A stretch of DNA of 64,000 nucleotides from Bursaphelenchus xylophilus (Eukaryota > Nematoda > Chromadorea > Rhabditida > Aphelenchoididae), in NCBI GenBank assembly GCA_904066235.2, contig CAJFCV020000004.1:9362001-9426000 (forward strand), in the 5' to 3' direction. Below the pieces are notes generated by a model. The model was given only the letters and a program-made list of their open reading frames with translations, made no database searches and had not been told where the DNA came from. Below are positions 12,856 through 24,797 of this stretch, in pieces (position 1 is the first letter of the stretch; each line of letters starts with the position of its first letter). The position numbers and the translations under genes were made by a program.

Positions 12856-13304
12856 CAGGGGAAGTGCTCCAAGTGCGACGCTCAGATTTTCTTTAAATTT
12901 TGCACACACGTCGGGTATGGATTAAATATCAATTCCTGAAAGTTTTAGCTCGCGCATTGCCGGAGCCGCCGAGATATCGAACAATTTTTGCCGCCGAGAG
13001 AGCACGCTAAACGTGGAGAGCGGTCAGAGAGAAAAGCGCTTTTTGGCCATAACTCTGGCAGTTTGGTGCGGAAAAATTTGAGTTTTTGTAGAAACATTAT
13101 TCTTTACGGTAGAAATAGGCATGAAACTTTTCGTGCCGAAATTCGGCAAAAAGTCCTAAATTATGGCCGACTTTCGATCTAAAAATCTCGGTTGTTTCTG
13201 CAAAGCGCGAGCTAGGATTCTCGCATATATCTTACAAAAAATTGTTCTAAATTTGTGCCAAATTTCATCAAAATCTGAGCGTCGCACTTGGAGTGCTTCC
13301 CCTG
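12856..13304 (+). repeat. Family C element (C2)
   Basis: Begins CAGGGGAAGTGCTCCAAGTG and ends with the inverted sequence CACTTGGAGTGCTTCCCCTG, so the terminal inverted repeat is essentially perfect. The interior matches C1 along nearly its whole length. This is the best-preserved copy and could serve as the family consensus. Confidence 0.85.
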
Positions 13305-13807
13305 TTAGCCTAACAGGGGGCGGAAATTGTTAAAATCGGTGTCTCAGAATTTAACGAAACTTGGTCAGTCTAATCCACACTAGACATAGAACATTCGCTT
13401 TCTTTGTTTTTGCCCAAAATTACCATATGACGGATTACTGTAACTTTCTTCCTCAAAAAAGATGTGCCCTGATCGAGAAAACGAAGCTCAGTTTTAGTGC
13501 AAATCGAGTTTAGGTGTATGTTTTCGACCATTTCTTAAAATTTCTTAAAAGAAATTTCTTGGTCTATTGCCAAAGACTGTCAAAACATATTTATTTTTCA
13601 CTCAAGAGTGGTTCATTAAGTGGTTCATTAGCCTCTTGTTTTTACCGTCGATCAAAAACCGGGCTTCTGTCCTTGCCTCAAAAACAGTCAGTTCCATTTG
13701 TCAACTTCACATCATAATGCATGAAAACTCAGACAATTACTCTCTTCGCCTCGACATTTGCTCGACCCCTTACAACTCAAGAACCATGTGCGCATTCTCT
13801 CGTGCTT

Positions 13808-13830
13808 GTAGTTTCGACCCATCAGTGTGC
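13808..13830 (+). promoter_or_regulatory. Shared upstream block of CHK1
   Basis: GTAGTTTCGACCCATCAG lies about 146 bp before the CHK1 ATG. Near-identical sequence lies 129-139 bp before the ATGs of CHK2 and CHK3. Conservation at a fixed distance in otherwise diverged flanks suggests a promoter or enhancer element. No factor is identified. Confidence 0.4.
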
Positions 13831-13953
13831 AGTCGTCAAACACTTGTTGTCAATTCGATTACTCGCGTCGCTGGAATAAGAAGACTTATCGATTCCCTTC
13901 GCTCATATAAAGACTTCAATCGGCGGAGCATCCGACATTACTACCTGAAGAAA

Positions 13954-16383
13954 ATGGTCGTGAAAACGTTGAGACTGGACGAGGAACTCGCGAACACGGG
14001 GTACTCGACTAGATGGGTACTGGACAAGTTGGAAAAGCATTGTGATGACTATGTGGCGGCGAAAGGAGACAAGAGAGTGGTTGATGTAAGTCATGATCAT
14101 TGTCACGGAAAAAGAAAAAGTTCTCGAAGTTTCACGCACATAGGTTTGTCTCGCAGGCGCATGATCTATTTTCTCGAATTTTCAAGTTGTGAAATCAATA
14201 GCTCACCCCTTTTTGGATGAAGCTGATATATTCAAGGATCCTTGCAGACGGAATTGCATAGGAGAGAAAGAAAATAGAGCTGAATCCTTGTTGGGATCAC
14301 ACACATGCTAAAAAAGGCATCTGCAACAGCAGAAATTTGGAAAAAAAATTCAAAATTGAGACGAATATCTAACCCATTCTTGCAGATCGAAGCCAACGAT
14401 GTCTCCGACGGAAAAGGTTATCTTTCGCGAGTGTTCGTCACCGAAGTCACGTTCCACGACAACAGCTCTTTCAAGTTGGCCATGAAGATCCCTACTTGCG
14501 ATATTCTGGAAGAGAAGTTTCTTTCAATGGAAGGAATGAAAGAAGTGAGTTTTTAAAAATTTCTTGCTGCCTTTTCAAGTTAGCGCTGTTCCCGTAAGCA
14601 AATTACTTCAAGTGTGACGCTCAGGCTTTGATAAAACCTGGCACAAGTTTAGAAATTTTTGACATATGTGAGACTCCAAGATCGCGGCTTTCTGAAATGA
14701 CAGATATTTTTCGGAAAAACGTGACACTTTTTCTGGATTTGAAAATTTTGTGGCTATTTCTACCATAGAGAGTAATTTTTCTACAAAAAATGTGGCCGAA
14801 AAGCTCTCTTTGATCTCTTATTGCTCTCCGCATTTCGCGTACTCCCTCGGCGATGAAGATTTTTTAACATCTTGGCTGCCCTTGTAAGGCATGAGCTGGC
14901 CATCCCCTATGCCCGAAATATTAAACTAACCAAATTCTGAGCGTCGCACTGGGGCAACTTCCCTGGTCGGTTATAACGACTCCTTTTCCAGGACGTCGCC
15001 AAAGTGGTGGTGGAGAACCTCATGGAATCGCACAACATTGAATGCGACGCCATTTCCTTCGTCGCGTCTTTCAAAGACTTCCCTGCGCCAAAAATCTACT
15101 ACGTCGAAAAGATGCGAGAGGGCCGTGAAAGTGGCCTGGAAGGTCGAGAGGCGCCCGGTGTGATCATGATGAACGCATTGGACGGCGCGTCGTTGGGAGT
15201 TGTAAAGAGCGTCACCAAAGAGCAGTGCATCAATTTTGCGCTCGACTTCGCCACACTGCATGATCATGTAGCGCAGGCGTCGGAGGAAAAATGGAGAAAC
15301 AAGTTTAACAGTACGATGCATTGGGATACCGGAATGGCCGAGACAGGGGTGATGGCGTTGCAAAAGTTCGAAAAAGCATATCCTGGTGAGTTCAAGCAAT
15401 AAAACGTCATCTTTAAAGTGCAGAAAATGCAACTACAGGGACCTGATCCAGTGGCAAAAAAAAGTACCGTTTTGCATCCGGGAAGTATCAAAAAATGTGG
15501 CAAAATGCTTCCCACTCCAAAAAACCAAGTTTTTTCACTTGGATAGGGAGACATTTTGCCACATTTTTGATGCTTCCCGTATGCAAAATGGTACGTTTTT
15601 TGCCACCGGATCGGGTCCTTCACTGTATATAAAAAAAAACTCGTCTGTAAATTGTAAAACAGGCTTCAACTTTCCCTATTTCAGAGCTTTCCGAGATCTG
15701 TGGCATACTGCAAAACCTGGACTGGGTCAAATACACTCTTTATGCTCTAAAGCACCGTCCAGCACAGCTGAACGCCTGGACATACGTTCACGGCGACGCA
15801 TGGACTAATAACGTCATGTTCAAGAAGAACCCGGATGGGAGTGTCTCCGACCAAGTCTTGGCTTACATCGATTATCAAATTGGGTTTGAAGGTGAGCCGG
15901 AGCAATCAAAATCAGTTTTTTATCCATAAAAGTAAATTATTAAAAGTCAATTTCAGGTAACCCAATCTTCGATATCTGCCGATTCCTGACCATCTGCGCT
16001 GACGCCGAGATTCGACGAGAGGCTGAGCCAGTCGTTCTGAAAACTTATCATGATCGCCTTACCTCACTGTTCGCGAAGCGAGGAGAAAAAGTGCCCTATA
16101 GTTTGGAGGATGTACGTTTCTTCAGGCTTTGGTTGTAGCAATTCCTTCCACATTTCAGGTGCAAGAACTTTATGACCTTTCCTTCGTCCATCAAACCCTG
16201 CAATCAGCGCTGGTTACGTCATTCATGGGAAAAGAACATGCGGAACAATTCACCCCGGAAGTATTAGAAGCTCAGATGGCGAAACTTTTACTCCGGTCTA
16301 AATTTAATCTTATGGATGCTGAGAAGATTTGGAAAGCAAGAAAATTGGCAAAAGTTTGTAGCGGTCTTGTCGCCGATTCGTAA
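13954..16383 (+). CDS. CHK kinase-like (DUF1679/ecdysteroid-kinase-like) protein, CHK1
   Basis: Predicted small-molecule kinase of the aminoglycoside-phosphotransferase/choline-kinase fold, probably cytosolic. Substrate is unknown; insect relatives phosphorylate ecdysteroids. Exons are 13954-14085, 14386-14544, 14992-15385, 15685-15891, 15957-16111 and 16159-16383, giving 423 aa. The ATG (MVVKTL) was chosen because CHK3 starts at the same place; the upstream open frame is not conserved. Catalytic-loop motif YVHGDAWTNN (H264, D266, N271) and metal-binding YIDYQ (D291) are intact. REAPGVIMMNALDGASLG is the family signature around 155. Intron 2 contains a family-C element and intron 3 a family-A MITE. 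AATAAA follows at about 16,422. First of seven paralogues. Confidence 0.9.
14588..14965 (-). repeat. Family C element (C3), intronic, inverted
   Basis: A diverged inverted copy in CHK1 intron 2. Recognisable parts are CTTCAAGTGTGACGCTCAGG at the left, GCTCTCCGCATTTCGCGTACT in the middle, and TGAGCGTCGCACTGGGGCAA near the right end. Confidence 0.65.
15436..15625. repeat. Family A palindromic MITE (A5), intronic
   Basis: A shortened copy (about 190 bp) in CHK1 intron 3. Both outer arms (GGGACCTGATCCAGTGGC and its inverse ending CACTG) and the ATTTTGCATCC core are present, but the loop region is reduced. Confidence 0.8.
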
Positions 16384-16542
16384 TCATTGAACGTTTGGAT
16401 TTTTCATGTCCGGTGCAATGTAAATAAAACGAAGTGATAAAGGGCTGTTGGTTAGTAAATAATGACATCGAATTTGAAAAGGCCAGTGGTAAATATTGCT
16501 GAATTTCTTGACGAACACAAACTTTACCATCAAAATTCTCAA

Positions 16543-16605
16543 TTGCCGACAGTGAGAAGTCAATTTGCGGACAGTGAAAAGACAAAATGCGGACAAGAAA
16601 AAATA
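16543..16605 (+). repeat. Short degenerate tandem repeat
   Basis: About three units of roughly 22 bp of the type TTGCGGACAGTGAAAAGAC lie 160 bp downstream of CHK1. I see no function. Confidence 0.45.
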
Positions 16606-17155
16606 TAATAGTTCCCATGGCTCACTGTATAGAGTACTTTTGACATGGGTCTAACCGACCGCCTTCCGCCGCGGTATAGTAAACAGAACTTATTGGAAAA
16701 AGGAAACAGTTATGTACTAGTAAAACAAGAGAAATTGGGGGCAAATGGTCACAAATGGGATCAAACGATGAGCAAATTAAAGCGGCGGTAATTTAACAGC
16801 CCATTTTTTAAGTTCTTGTAAGACTTTTTTGAGCTCCGACCAATCATTGCTATACTACAACACACTAACGGGGCTAAGCAGGTCATACCGTCCATCAAGT
16901 CGGACCGGGACAAAGAAAATTTGAAATGGAAAGGGAAGGGCCAAAAACCACCAAAAAAACCCCTTCCTACCCGTCGGTCAGGTCGCGATTTGCGTCCCAC
17001 ATGTCTACGGCAAGTCACGTTGTATTGAGCTGAATATCTCAAAGTCCTTGAAAATGAAATTTATGTAGACCGAACGTATCGGCCTTCCACCAAGAACCCA
17101 TTGCGTGAAATATTTTAAAAAATTGCGGCAAATGAATCTGAGGTCTTGAAAACGT
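16606..17155. other. CHK1-CHK2 intergenic DNA
   Basis: I see nothing coding or repeated elsewhere in the window. The sequence is less AT-rich than typical introns here. The short open frames lack paralogue support. Confidence 0.45.
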
Positions 17156-17212
17156 TCCATGGAAGTCATAACTTGATAATTTTCTTGCGTAGTTTGGATC
17201 CTTCATCAAGGG
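17156..17212 (+). promoter_or_regulatory. Shared upstream block of CHK2
   Basis: Contains TGGAAGTCATAACTTG followed by GCGTAGTTTGGATCCTTCAT. The same two elements in the same order precede CHK3 (19315-19361), and the second precedes CHK1. A further TTACAACGGA lies closer to the start in both CHK2 and CHK3. Confidence 0.45.
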
Positions 17213-17317
17213 TCCAGTCAAACCGTTTTTGACACTATCTATTACAACGGACCAAATAATAAGCCTTTCCGCATTAATCGGGGGCTTGCGACTTTTGAAA
17301 AATATTGCAAACGGAGA

Positions 17318-19040
17318 ATGGCTGCTGAGACGTTGAATTTAGATGAGGAACTCGGGATCACAGGTTACTCAACTCGATGGGTGGTTGAGAAGTTAGAGAA
17401 ATATTGTGATGACTATGTGGAAGCCAGAGGCGATAAGAAGGCTGTTAATGTAAGTTATAAAACTTATTATAAGTTTTTTACTTTTCTGTAGAAAATGCCA
17501 AAGAGTCTCAACGCAAAAACGATCTTTGCAAATGCATAATAATAAAGATATTCAGACTCCAATCTCACAAGACCTCTAAATATGTAAAAAAAATCTACGA
17601 TAACAAGATGGACAAAAAAAAATTCACTATGCTTTGCAGATCGACGCCCACGATGTCTCTGACGGAAAAGGCTACATGTCCAGGGTTTTCATCACAAAAG
17701 TCAAATTTGATGACAACAGTGACTTCACGTTGGTCATGAAAATCCCGACAGCTGACCTTATCGAAGAGAAATTTCTATCCATGGACGGAATGAACGGGGT
17801 GAGCAAGGAGTAGCAGACTTCAAAAATTGCCGGCGGCTGTTCAAAATCATTTTTTTAGGATGCTGCCAAAGTTCTTTCCGACAAAGTTCTAGATGCTCAT
17901 AACATCGAATGCGACGCAATTTCCCTGGTTTCCTCGTTCAACGACTTTCCATCGCCTAAGGTTTATTACGTCGAGAAATGTCGGCAAGGCAACACAAGTG
18001 GCCTAGAAGGTCGAGAAGCGCCCGGCGTCATAATGATGAACGCATTAGAGGGCGCTTCATTGGGCCTTATCAGAAGCGTCACCAAACAACAATGTATAAA
18101 TGCTGCACTTGACTTCGCGGCCTTGCATAACAATATCGCTCAGTTGGAGGATGAGAAATGGAAAAATAAGTTTGTGAGTACGATTCACTGGGACAAGGGG
18201 ATGATGGACTCAAGCGTAGCGATGCTGGACACGTTCGCCAAGAGCTATCCGGGTATGTGAAACCGCTGACAATACTCTGTCGTAAGGGAAGGATCAACTA
18301 AAGTTTAACAGTACGAAACTTGAACTTTCCGTCGTTTTCCTATACTAATATAACACAACATACCTTGCAGAGCTCGCCGACTTCAACAAAGTCATTCAAT
18401 CTACCAATATAGTCAAATACACCCTCTACGCGCTGAAAGAACGTCCGGCAGCGTTGAACGCATGGACCTACGTTCATGGCGATGTCTGGACGAACAATGT
18501 CATGTTCAAGAAACACGAAGACGGGAGTGTTGGTGACGAGGTTTTGGCCTATATCGATTATCAGATTGGATTTGAAGGTAACAATTTTCTTTCATCCTTA
18601 CATGGATACTATAGCAGAAAATGACGCATGAAATTCAGGTAATCCGGTTTTCGATATGTGCAGCTTCTTGACCTTCTGCGCTGATGCGGACATTCGTCGA
18701 GAAGTTGAGCCAATTGCCCTCAAGGCATATCATGACAGGCTAACAGAACTCTTCCATCAACGAGGAGCAAAAGTCCCATATTCATTAGAAACCGTAAGCC
18801 ATGAACTGAGCATTGAATGACTGTTCCTAGGTCCAAGAACTCTACAATATCGCGTTTATTCACCAAGCTTTGGAATCCTTGCTGATGACAAAGTTTGTCG
18901 GCAATGACCATCTCCCGGAAGAAGTTGTTGAAGCTCAAACAGCGAAGCTTCATTTAAAGGTCAAGTTCAGCCTGCTGGATGCTGAGAAAATTTGGAAAAG
19001 ACTAAACCTGGGGGCAATTGCTGGCATTCAAGATTCGTGA
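17318..19040 (+). CDS. CHK kinase-like (DUF1679) protein, CHK2
   Basis: Same family and predicted role as CHK1. Exons are 17318-17449, 17640-17798, 17859-18252, 18371-18577, 18639-18793 and 18831-19040, giving 418 aa. Exon lengths 132/159/394/207/155 match CHK1 exactly; only the last exon differs. The motif is YVHGDVWTNN with YIDYQ, so the catalytic Asp, Asn and metal-binding Asp are present. Exon 2 retains DVSDGKGYMSRVF. It is closest to CHK3 across exons and upstream sequence, indicating a recent tandem duplication. Introns are short and free of MITEs. The start (MAAETLNLDEEL) aligns with the other members' N-termini. Confidence 0.9.
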
Positions 19041-19314
19041 CGCCATATACAACCTTCGTTCCAATGTAAATTCAGTCTCAAACAGGATTAAGTACAAAAA
19101 AACCATCAAACTGTACCCAAGATGAACTAAACCGTATTCTTTGTAACCTGTCGCAGGTTTTAACTTCTTCAAAAAAGCGCTGTTTCCTTTGAAGATGCGG
19201 CACAGCTTTACTTATAAACAAGTCAACGTGGCTAACCCAAAAAACACAAGTCTTGAAACTGAACTTTTAACAAGCTAGTTCATAAAGACTCCCAAAAAAA
19301 TGAAAAAATGAAAC

Positions 19315-19361
19315 GCTTCCAAGGAAGTCATAACATGTTCGCGTAGTTTCGATCCATCAGC
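19315..19361 (+). promoter_or_regulatory. Shared upstream block of CHK3
   Basis: AAGGAAGTCATAACATG followed by GCGTAGTTTCGATCCATCAG, about 139 bp before the CHK3 ATG. It matches the CHK2 block almost base for base and the CHK1 block in its second half. Confidence 0.45.
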
Positions 19362-19480
19362 GACGGTTCGGTAACTTTTTGACAATTTAAATTACAACGG
19401 AGCGGAGAATGTAGTCTGTAATACATTCGCACGTTGATATATAAGTCTGTTTAACATATTTCAAAAAAAACAGACGGAAA

Positions 19481-21612
19481 ATGGTTGTGAAGGCGTTGAA
19501 CTTAGACGATGAACTAGGAATTACAGGGTACTCAAGCCGATGGGTACTCGAAAAGTTGGAGAAGCATTGTGACGATTATGTGAAAGCCAAAGGCGATAAG
19601 AAAGCAGTGCATGTAAGTTGACACTTGGAAGTTATTCATTGTAAAAAAATGAAGCCGTTCCTCAACGTCTGCGTCTCAGATAACCGACCTTATTCAGAGC
19701 AAAGTTCGGTAGTAACTTTAACAAGGGCTCTGCAAAAACGCACATCTTGGTTTTTCCTTGAGACATACACCATTTGAAAGAGCGCAGAAAGCTGGTCTAG
19801 GATCGCATTTTACTAGCTGCTATTTTTGATCAACACGCTTGAAGATCGAATATCGATCTACGCACTCAAAAATCGGCTAGAAGGCGTTATTCGAAAATTG
19901 AAAATTAGATTTTATGACACTTTTCTTCTGACAAGGCTAACGGAATTGAACAATTACCTTTCATATATCTAATACTGATCAATAATACCCGACGCTTCAA
20001 CCTATGTTAAAAAAAATATCTGCCTTTTTCTGACTTTTAGCACCTACAACAGCTCAAAACATTTTATGTGTGATTTTCGTTTTAGATAGACGCCCATGAT
20101 GTATCCGACGGAAAAGGTTACATGTCTAGAGTTTTCATCACAAAAGTTAAATTTGATGACAACACCGACTTCACGTTGGCCATGAAAATCCCGACTAGTG
20201 ATATTATTGAGGAGAAAGTCATGTCCATGGAAGGAATGAAAGACGTAAGATGGTGATTTCCGCTACAGCGGTGGACCTGATCCAGTGGCAAAAAACGTAG
20301 GGAAAGGGCACGTTCTTCAAAAAAGGGGTTTTTTATAGTTAAGGAGGGAGGTATTTTGCTACATTTTTGATACTTCCGGGATGCAAAATGCTACGTTTTT
20401 TGCCATTGGATCAGGTCCGCCACTGTAGCAGTTTCAGCCGCCTAAAACTCCAGACAACTTCTCCATTTCAGGATGCGGCCAGAGCTCTCATCGACAACCT
20501 AATGGAAGCTCATAACATCGAATGCGATGCAATTTCCCTCGTTGCCTCGTTCAGCGATTTCCCAACGCCTAAAGTTTACTACGTCGAAAAATCTCGACAA
20601 GGCAACGTAAGTGGTCTAGAAGGTCGGGAAGCGCCCGGCGTCATAATGATGAACGCGCTGAATGGCGCTTCATTGGGCCCCATTCGAAGTGTCACCAAAC
20701 AACAATGTATAAATGCTGCACTTGACTTCGCGGCCTTGCATAATAATATCGCTCAGTTGGAGGATGAGAAATGGAAAAACAAGTTTGACAGTACAATGCA
20801 TTGGGATAAGGGGATGATGGGCTCGACCATAGCGATGGTGGACTCGTTTGCAAAGACATATCCAGGTAAATTGAAAATCTGCAATTGCTTCTTGTAAAAA
20901 GAATATCAAGTCAGACAAACTAAGCATAAGAACACTTCCAGAGCTCGCCGATTTCAATAAGGTTATTCAATCAATTGACATCTTCAAATACACCAAGTAC
21001 GCGTTGAAAGATCGCCCAGCGCAGTTGAATGCGTGGACCTACGTGCATGGCGACGTTTGGACCAACAATGTCATGTTCAAGAAACACGCAGACGGAAGTG
21101 CGGGTGACGAGGTGCTGGCCTACATCGATTATCAGATTGGATTTGAAGGCAAGTAATTTAGTCTTTGAGGTCCCAATTAACTGCATCAAATAATGGCTCA
21201 TTACTTTCAGGAAATCCAATTTTCGATATCTGCAGATTCCTAACCTTCTGCGCTGACGGAGATGTTCGTCGAGAAGTTGAGCCAATTGCCCTCAAGGCCT
21301 ATCATGACAGGCTAACAGAACTCTTCCATCAACGAGGAGTCCAAGTTCCATACTCACTAGAAAATGTAAGTCACGATATACGACTTAAATAACTGCTCTC
21401 AGGTCCAAGAACTCTATGATCTTGCCTTTGTTCACGAAGCAATCCAATCAATGTTAATGATCACGTTCGCCGGCAACGAACATCTCCCCGAGAAGATTGT
21501 CGAAGCCCAAACGGCGAAGATTCATTTGAAGCTCAGGTTTAACTTGCTGGATGCTGAAAAAAATTGGAAAAAATGGAATTTGGGGGCGATTTCTGGAATC
21601 AAGGATTTGTGA
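19481..21612 (+). CDS. CHK kinase-like (DUF1679) protein, CHK3
   Basis: Paralogue of CHK2. Exons are 19481-19612, 20086-20244, 20472-20865, 20942-21148, 21211-21365 and 21403-21612, giving 418 aa. The motif is YVHGDVWTNN with YIDYQ. Intron 2 carries a shortened family-A MITE. Intron 4 starts GCAAGT rather than GTAAGT: exon 4 ends at the conserved GGATTTGAAG and the acceptor TTTCAG is normal, so this is a GC-AG intron. Intron 1 is unusually long (about 470 bp) with no repeat I can identify. A full-length family-A MITE lies 38 bp past the stop codon. Confidence 0.9.
20266..20425. repeat. Family A palindromic MITE (A6), intronic
   Basis: A 160-bp copy in CHK3 intron 2. The left arm is internally deleted: after CAGTGGCAAAAAACGTA it jumps to the loop-side sequence. 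The right arm is complete and ends GGTCCGCCACTG. Confidence 0.8.
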
Positions 21613-21650
21613 GGGTGTCCATAACGTCTATTAAATTGTAAATAGATATA

Positions 21651-21900
21651 CAGTCGCCGACGTGATCCGGTGCCAAAAAACGTACCATTTCGCATCCGGT
21701 AAGTATCAAAAAATGTTGCAAAATGCCTCCCTCTCCAAATGAAAGGACTTCGTTTTCAAAAGCGCTCTTTTTGTGAGGGCAAGGACGCGCCCTTCAAAAC
21801 GATGTTTTTGTAGTTGGAGACGGAGGCATTTTGCTACATTCTTTGATACTTCCCGAATGCAAAATTGTACGTTTTTTACCACTGGATCAGGTCCGTCACT
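21651..21900. repeat. Family A palindromic MITE (A7)
   Basis: About 250 bp, 38 bp downstream of the CHK3 stop, so it may form part of the 3' UTR. The left end is CAGTCGCCGACGTGATCC, and the right end, AGGTCCGTCACTA, is slightly decayed. Confidence 0.8.
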
Positions 21901-22470
21901 ATAAGTAGCAATAAACTTCCAAAAATCGCTAAAACTTTACCTTGAATGTCAAGCTGGGTTCTATCACCATCATAAGACTTACAATTGCCATGTGAAACAT
22001 CAAAAAAGTATTAACTTTTCCATTTTTAATCAGTCTTATAATACTTTAAAATCGTAATACTCAGAATAACAAGGAAGCTAAATTTCTGTCACGTGTTCTG
22101 AAGTTTGTATTTTGTTCTGATAAGACAAAAGGTTCACATGGTTGATAAGCGCGTCTGCGAGCCGACAAAAACAGCGATAGTGGGCCATTTCTCAACTAAA
22201 TTTGTCATAGGGAGAACGGCTTAACCTAAGCTCCTGGAATAGTATTTTGTCTTAATTCTCGTCTAGGTTAATACATGTATGTAGTAAAACTTTTCCTTGG
22301 TTACAAATCAATTTACAAAATTTATTGTATTTTTTCTGTATTTACTTCCGTTTTCACACAAACTGCATCGTTAAAAATTTATTTCCCAACATTCAAAGAT
22401 TCAAATAGTCTAATCGATGTGTTTTTTTATATTTCACTCAATTTTCTGTTGTTATTTTTTAAATTGCTCT
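21901..22470. other. CHK3-CHK4 intergenic DNA
   Basis: AT-rich and without a supported gene or repeat. A short open frame at 22275-22475 encodes only hydrophobic low-complexity residues. Confidence 0.45.
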
Positions 22471-22591
22471 TTTGATCCCGCGCAATGTTCATTCTAGTTT
22501 GGTTAGGAAAAGGGACGGGGCATAGTTGTTTTCCAAATAGGCTTGCTTTTCAGCAATCATTTTTACCATTCAGTAGCTTTCCAATCTGCCA
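22471..22591 (+). promoter_or_regulatory. CHK4 upstream region shared with CHK5
   Basis: Elements TTGATCCCGCGCAATGTT, GGGACGGGGCATA, TTGTTTTCCAAA and AGCAATCATTTTTACCATTC occur in the same order in front of CHK5 (about 25,240-25,350). They are absent before CHK1-3. This suggests the duplicated unit included the promoter and that the array has two regulatory classes. Confidence 0.45.
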
Positions 22592-24166
22592 ATGGTTTTG
22601 CAAAACGGAATTCACGAGGAAAAAGAGTTGGGTATCACCGGGTACTCGGTGAAATGGGTGCTGGAAAAGTTGGAGGAGTGCTGCGATGACTATGTTAAGG
22701 CTAGAGACGATCGAAAAGTTGTTGATGTAAGAAAAAGTTTCGAATAAATTGGAAATCGCCTTTTTGACAAATGTATGTCAATTTCAGATCGAAGCCGTTG
22801 ATGTCTCCGAGGGAAAAGGCTACCTATCTCGAGTATTCGTTACAACCATTACATTCGACGATGGGGACAACTACAAAATCGCCATGAAAGTCCCAACCTA
22901 CTCAATTATCGAGGATAAGGTCAAGGAAATGGGTGGCTTTGAAAATGTAAGACCATGTTCTAAATATGCACTTTCAAGAACGTATGAGGCTCTTAGACGA
23001 GGCATCGTTACTCAGTAATCCTGGTTCTTGCAGCATAATCACGAAGAAGGCCGAGCCAACATCAACCTGGCTCACGACATTGAATGTGATGCCATTTCCT
23101 TCGTCTCCACATTTCCCAATTTCCCTTCTCCCAAAGTTTATTTCACTCAAAAGACGAGAGAAGGCCAAGACTGTGGCCTTCCTGGTCGCGACGCCCCAGG
23201 TGTTATTATCATGAAAGCCATCGATGGCGCTTCTCTGGGCATCATCCGATCCGTTACGACCGAGCAGTGTCTCAACTTTGCGATCGATTTTGCAACTTTA
23301 CAAGACTATGTAGCACAATCGCCAGAGTCGAAATGGAAGGGGAAATTTGACAGTTACCTGCATTTCGACAAGGGAATGTTCGATGCCTGTAAAATAGGGA
23401 TGAACCGGCTAAAGGATGAATTTCCAGAAGAGCTCGCTGAGATAAGTAATTTATTTGAATCGCTAGATTGGGAAAAGTTCTCCAAACATGCCCTGAAGAC
23501 AATACCTGAACAGCTGAACGCTACAACTTATGCTCACGGTGACGCATGGACTAACAATGTCATGTTCAAGAAGAATCCGGATGGAAGTGTGGGGAATGAA
23601 GCGTTGGCTTACATCGATTATCAAATCGGATTTGAAGGTGACAAATCAAAAGTTTATAGTGCAAAGTATTTTTAGGAAGTCCTCTCTTTGATATTGCCCG
23701 ATTTTTGACATTGTGCGCTGATGCGGAAGTCAGACGGGAAATCACAACACCAACATTGAAGACTTACTATAAAAAGCTGACTGAATTGTATGGAAAACGT
23801 GGAGAAAACGTTCCCTTCAGCTTTGACGAGGTAAACTTTAAAATGAGTTCGACAGTCTGTGTAACAATTAAAAAAGCAACGATTTTTTACATGTAAATAA
23901 GTTGTGGCCCGAAAGAAAAGAAGCCCAGCTAAAAACGCAAATTTCAGGCCGAGGAAATGTATGACCTCGCCTACGTCCAACAGACATACGAACTCGTCAT
24001 TATCGCCGCCTTTATGGAGAAGGACGCAACAGTAGCGCCCGAAGTAACAGAAGCTCGATCGGCCAAACTAAAACTACGAACAAGATTCGCTATGTTGGAC
24101 GCGCTACAAGTTTGGAAGAAGCGAAACTACTCAAAACTATTCGCGCAGTTCAAATTATTGGCATAA
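22592..24166 (+). CDS. CHK kinase-like (DUF1679) protein, CHK4
   Basis: Exons are 22592-22726, 22788-22946, 23034-23637, 23676-23830 and 23948-24166, giving 423 aa. Exon 3 corresponds to exons 3 and 4 of CHK1-3 fused, so the intron at the TATCCG|GAG position is absent here and in CHK5. The next intron (23638-23675) is only 38 bp. The motif is YAHGDAWTNN with YIDYQ. The signature RDAPGVIIMKAIDGASLG is present. Exon 1 is one codon longer than in CHK1-3 (135 nt), as in CHK5 and CHK6. AATAAA lies at about 24,239. It is most similar to CHK5. Confidence 0.9.
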
Positions 24167-24331
24167 ACACAACTAATTGTAAATAATACAGTATATAACC
24201 CAATGCAGGTTTCTGCAAATGCATATGTAATGACTTTCCGAATAAACTTGCGTTACCGTAGTACTTACAATTAGTTTGAAATTGCCATGTACTATTTCTG
24301 AAAACTGCAATTTTGTGCAATGATTTTCATT

Positions 24332-24797
24332 ATTTTTATGGTCTTTGGACATAGTAAACTGATTTTACTGGTTCTTTACAGAAAACCACGTTTTGGCGAT
24401 TATGTGCAGCATCTCTCATAAAAAAGAGTCGTAAGGTTGAACGTGCTCAGAAAATCTTCATGAAGAATGTAGGAAACGGTTGTTATCGGTCTGTCGGTAA
24501 AATAGTGGGGTTCGTCGCAGCAAAATGTTTCGCCTCGATAAAAGGGTTCAATCGCGCACCAAATTTCCAGCTGCGGCTAGCCATCGTAAAGCGGATGGGC
24601 GAATCAAAGGCGCGACGACCGCCACTATTTTCCCGACAGGCGAATAACAAACCGTTGCATACATTCTTCATGAAGATTCTCTGAAAATCTTCGATTTTAT
24701 GAATCTTTTTATGAGATATGCTGTACATAATTGCTGCAATGTGGTTTACTGTAAAGAACCTGTATCAGTGCACTATGTCCAAAGACCATCAAAATAA
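24332..24797. repeat. Long palindromic repeat between CHK4 and CHK5
   Basis: About 465 bp, almost fully self-complementary. The ends are ATGGTCTTTGGACATAGT and, inverted, ACTATGTCCAAAGACCAT. Inner arms include AATCTTCATGAAGAATGTA and CTGTCGGTAAAATAGTGG with their inverses. The centre is near 24,565. Open frames on both strands are a consequence of the symmetry. No other copy is in this window. Confidence 0.7.

Larger units (their letters stand above)
11413..13953. other. Intergenic region between acyl-CoA synthetase and CHK1
   Basis: No gene is supported. The 3' flank of the synthetase carries AATAAA near 11,873. The remainder holds a family-D repeat (12329-12495), a complete family-C element (12856-13304) and the CHK1 upstream region. 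An open frame from 13567 runs into CHK1 but continues upstream of the paralogue-supported ATG, so I treat it as chance. Confidence 0.6.

Noticed and set aside
13567..13953. N-terminal extension of CHK1 from the upstream open frame
   Set aside because: The paralogues start at the equivalent of 13954, and the upstream sequence is the shared promoter block of CHK1-3.
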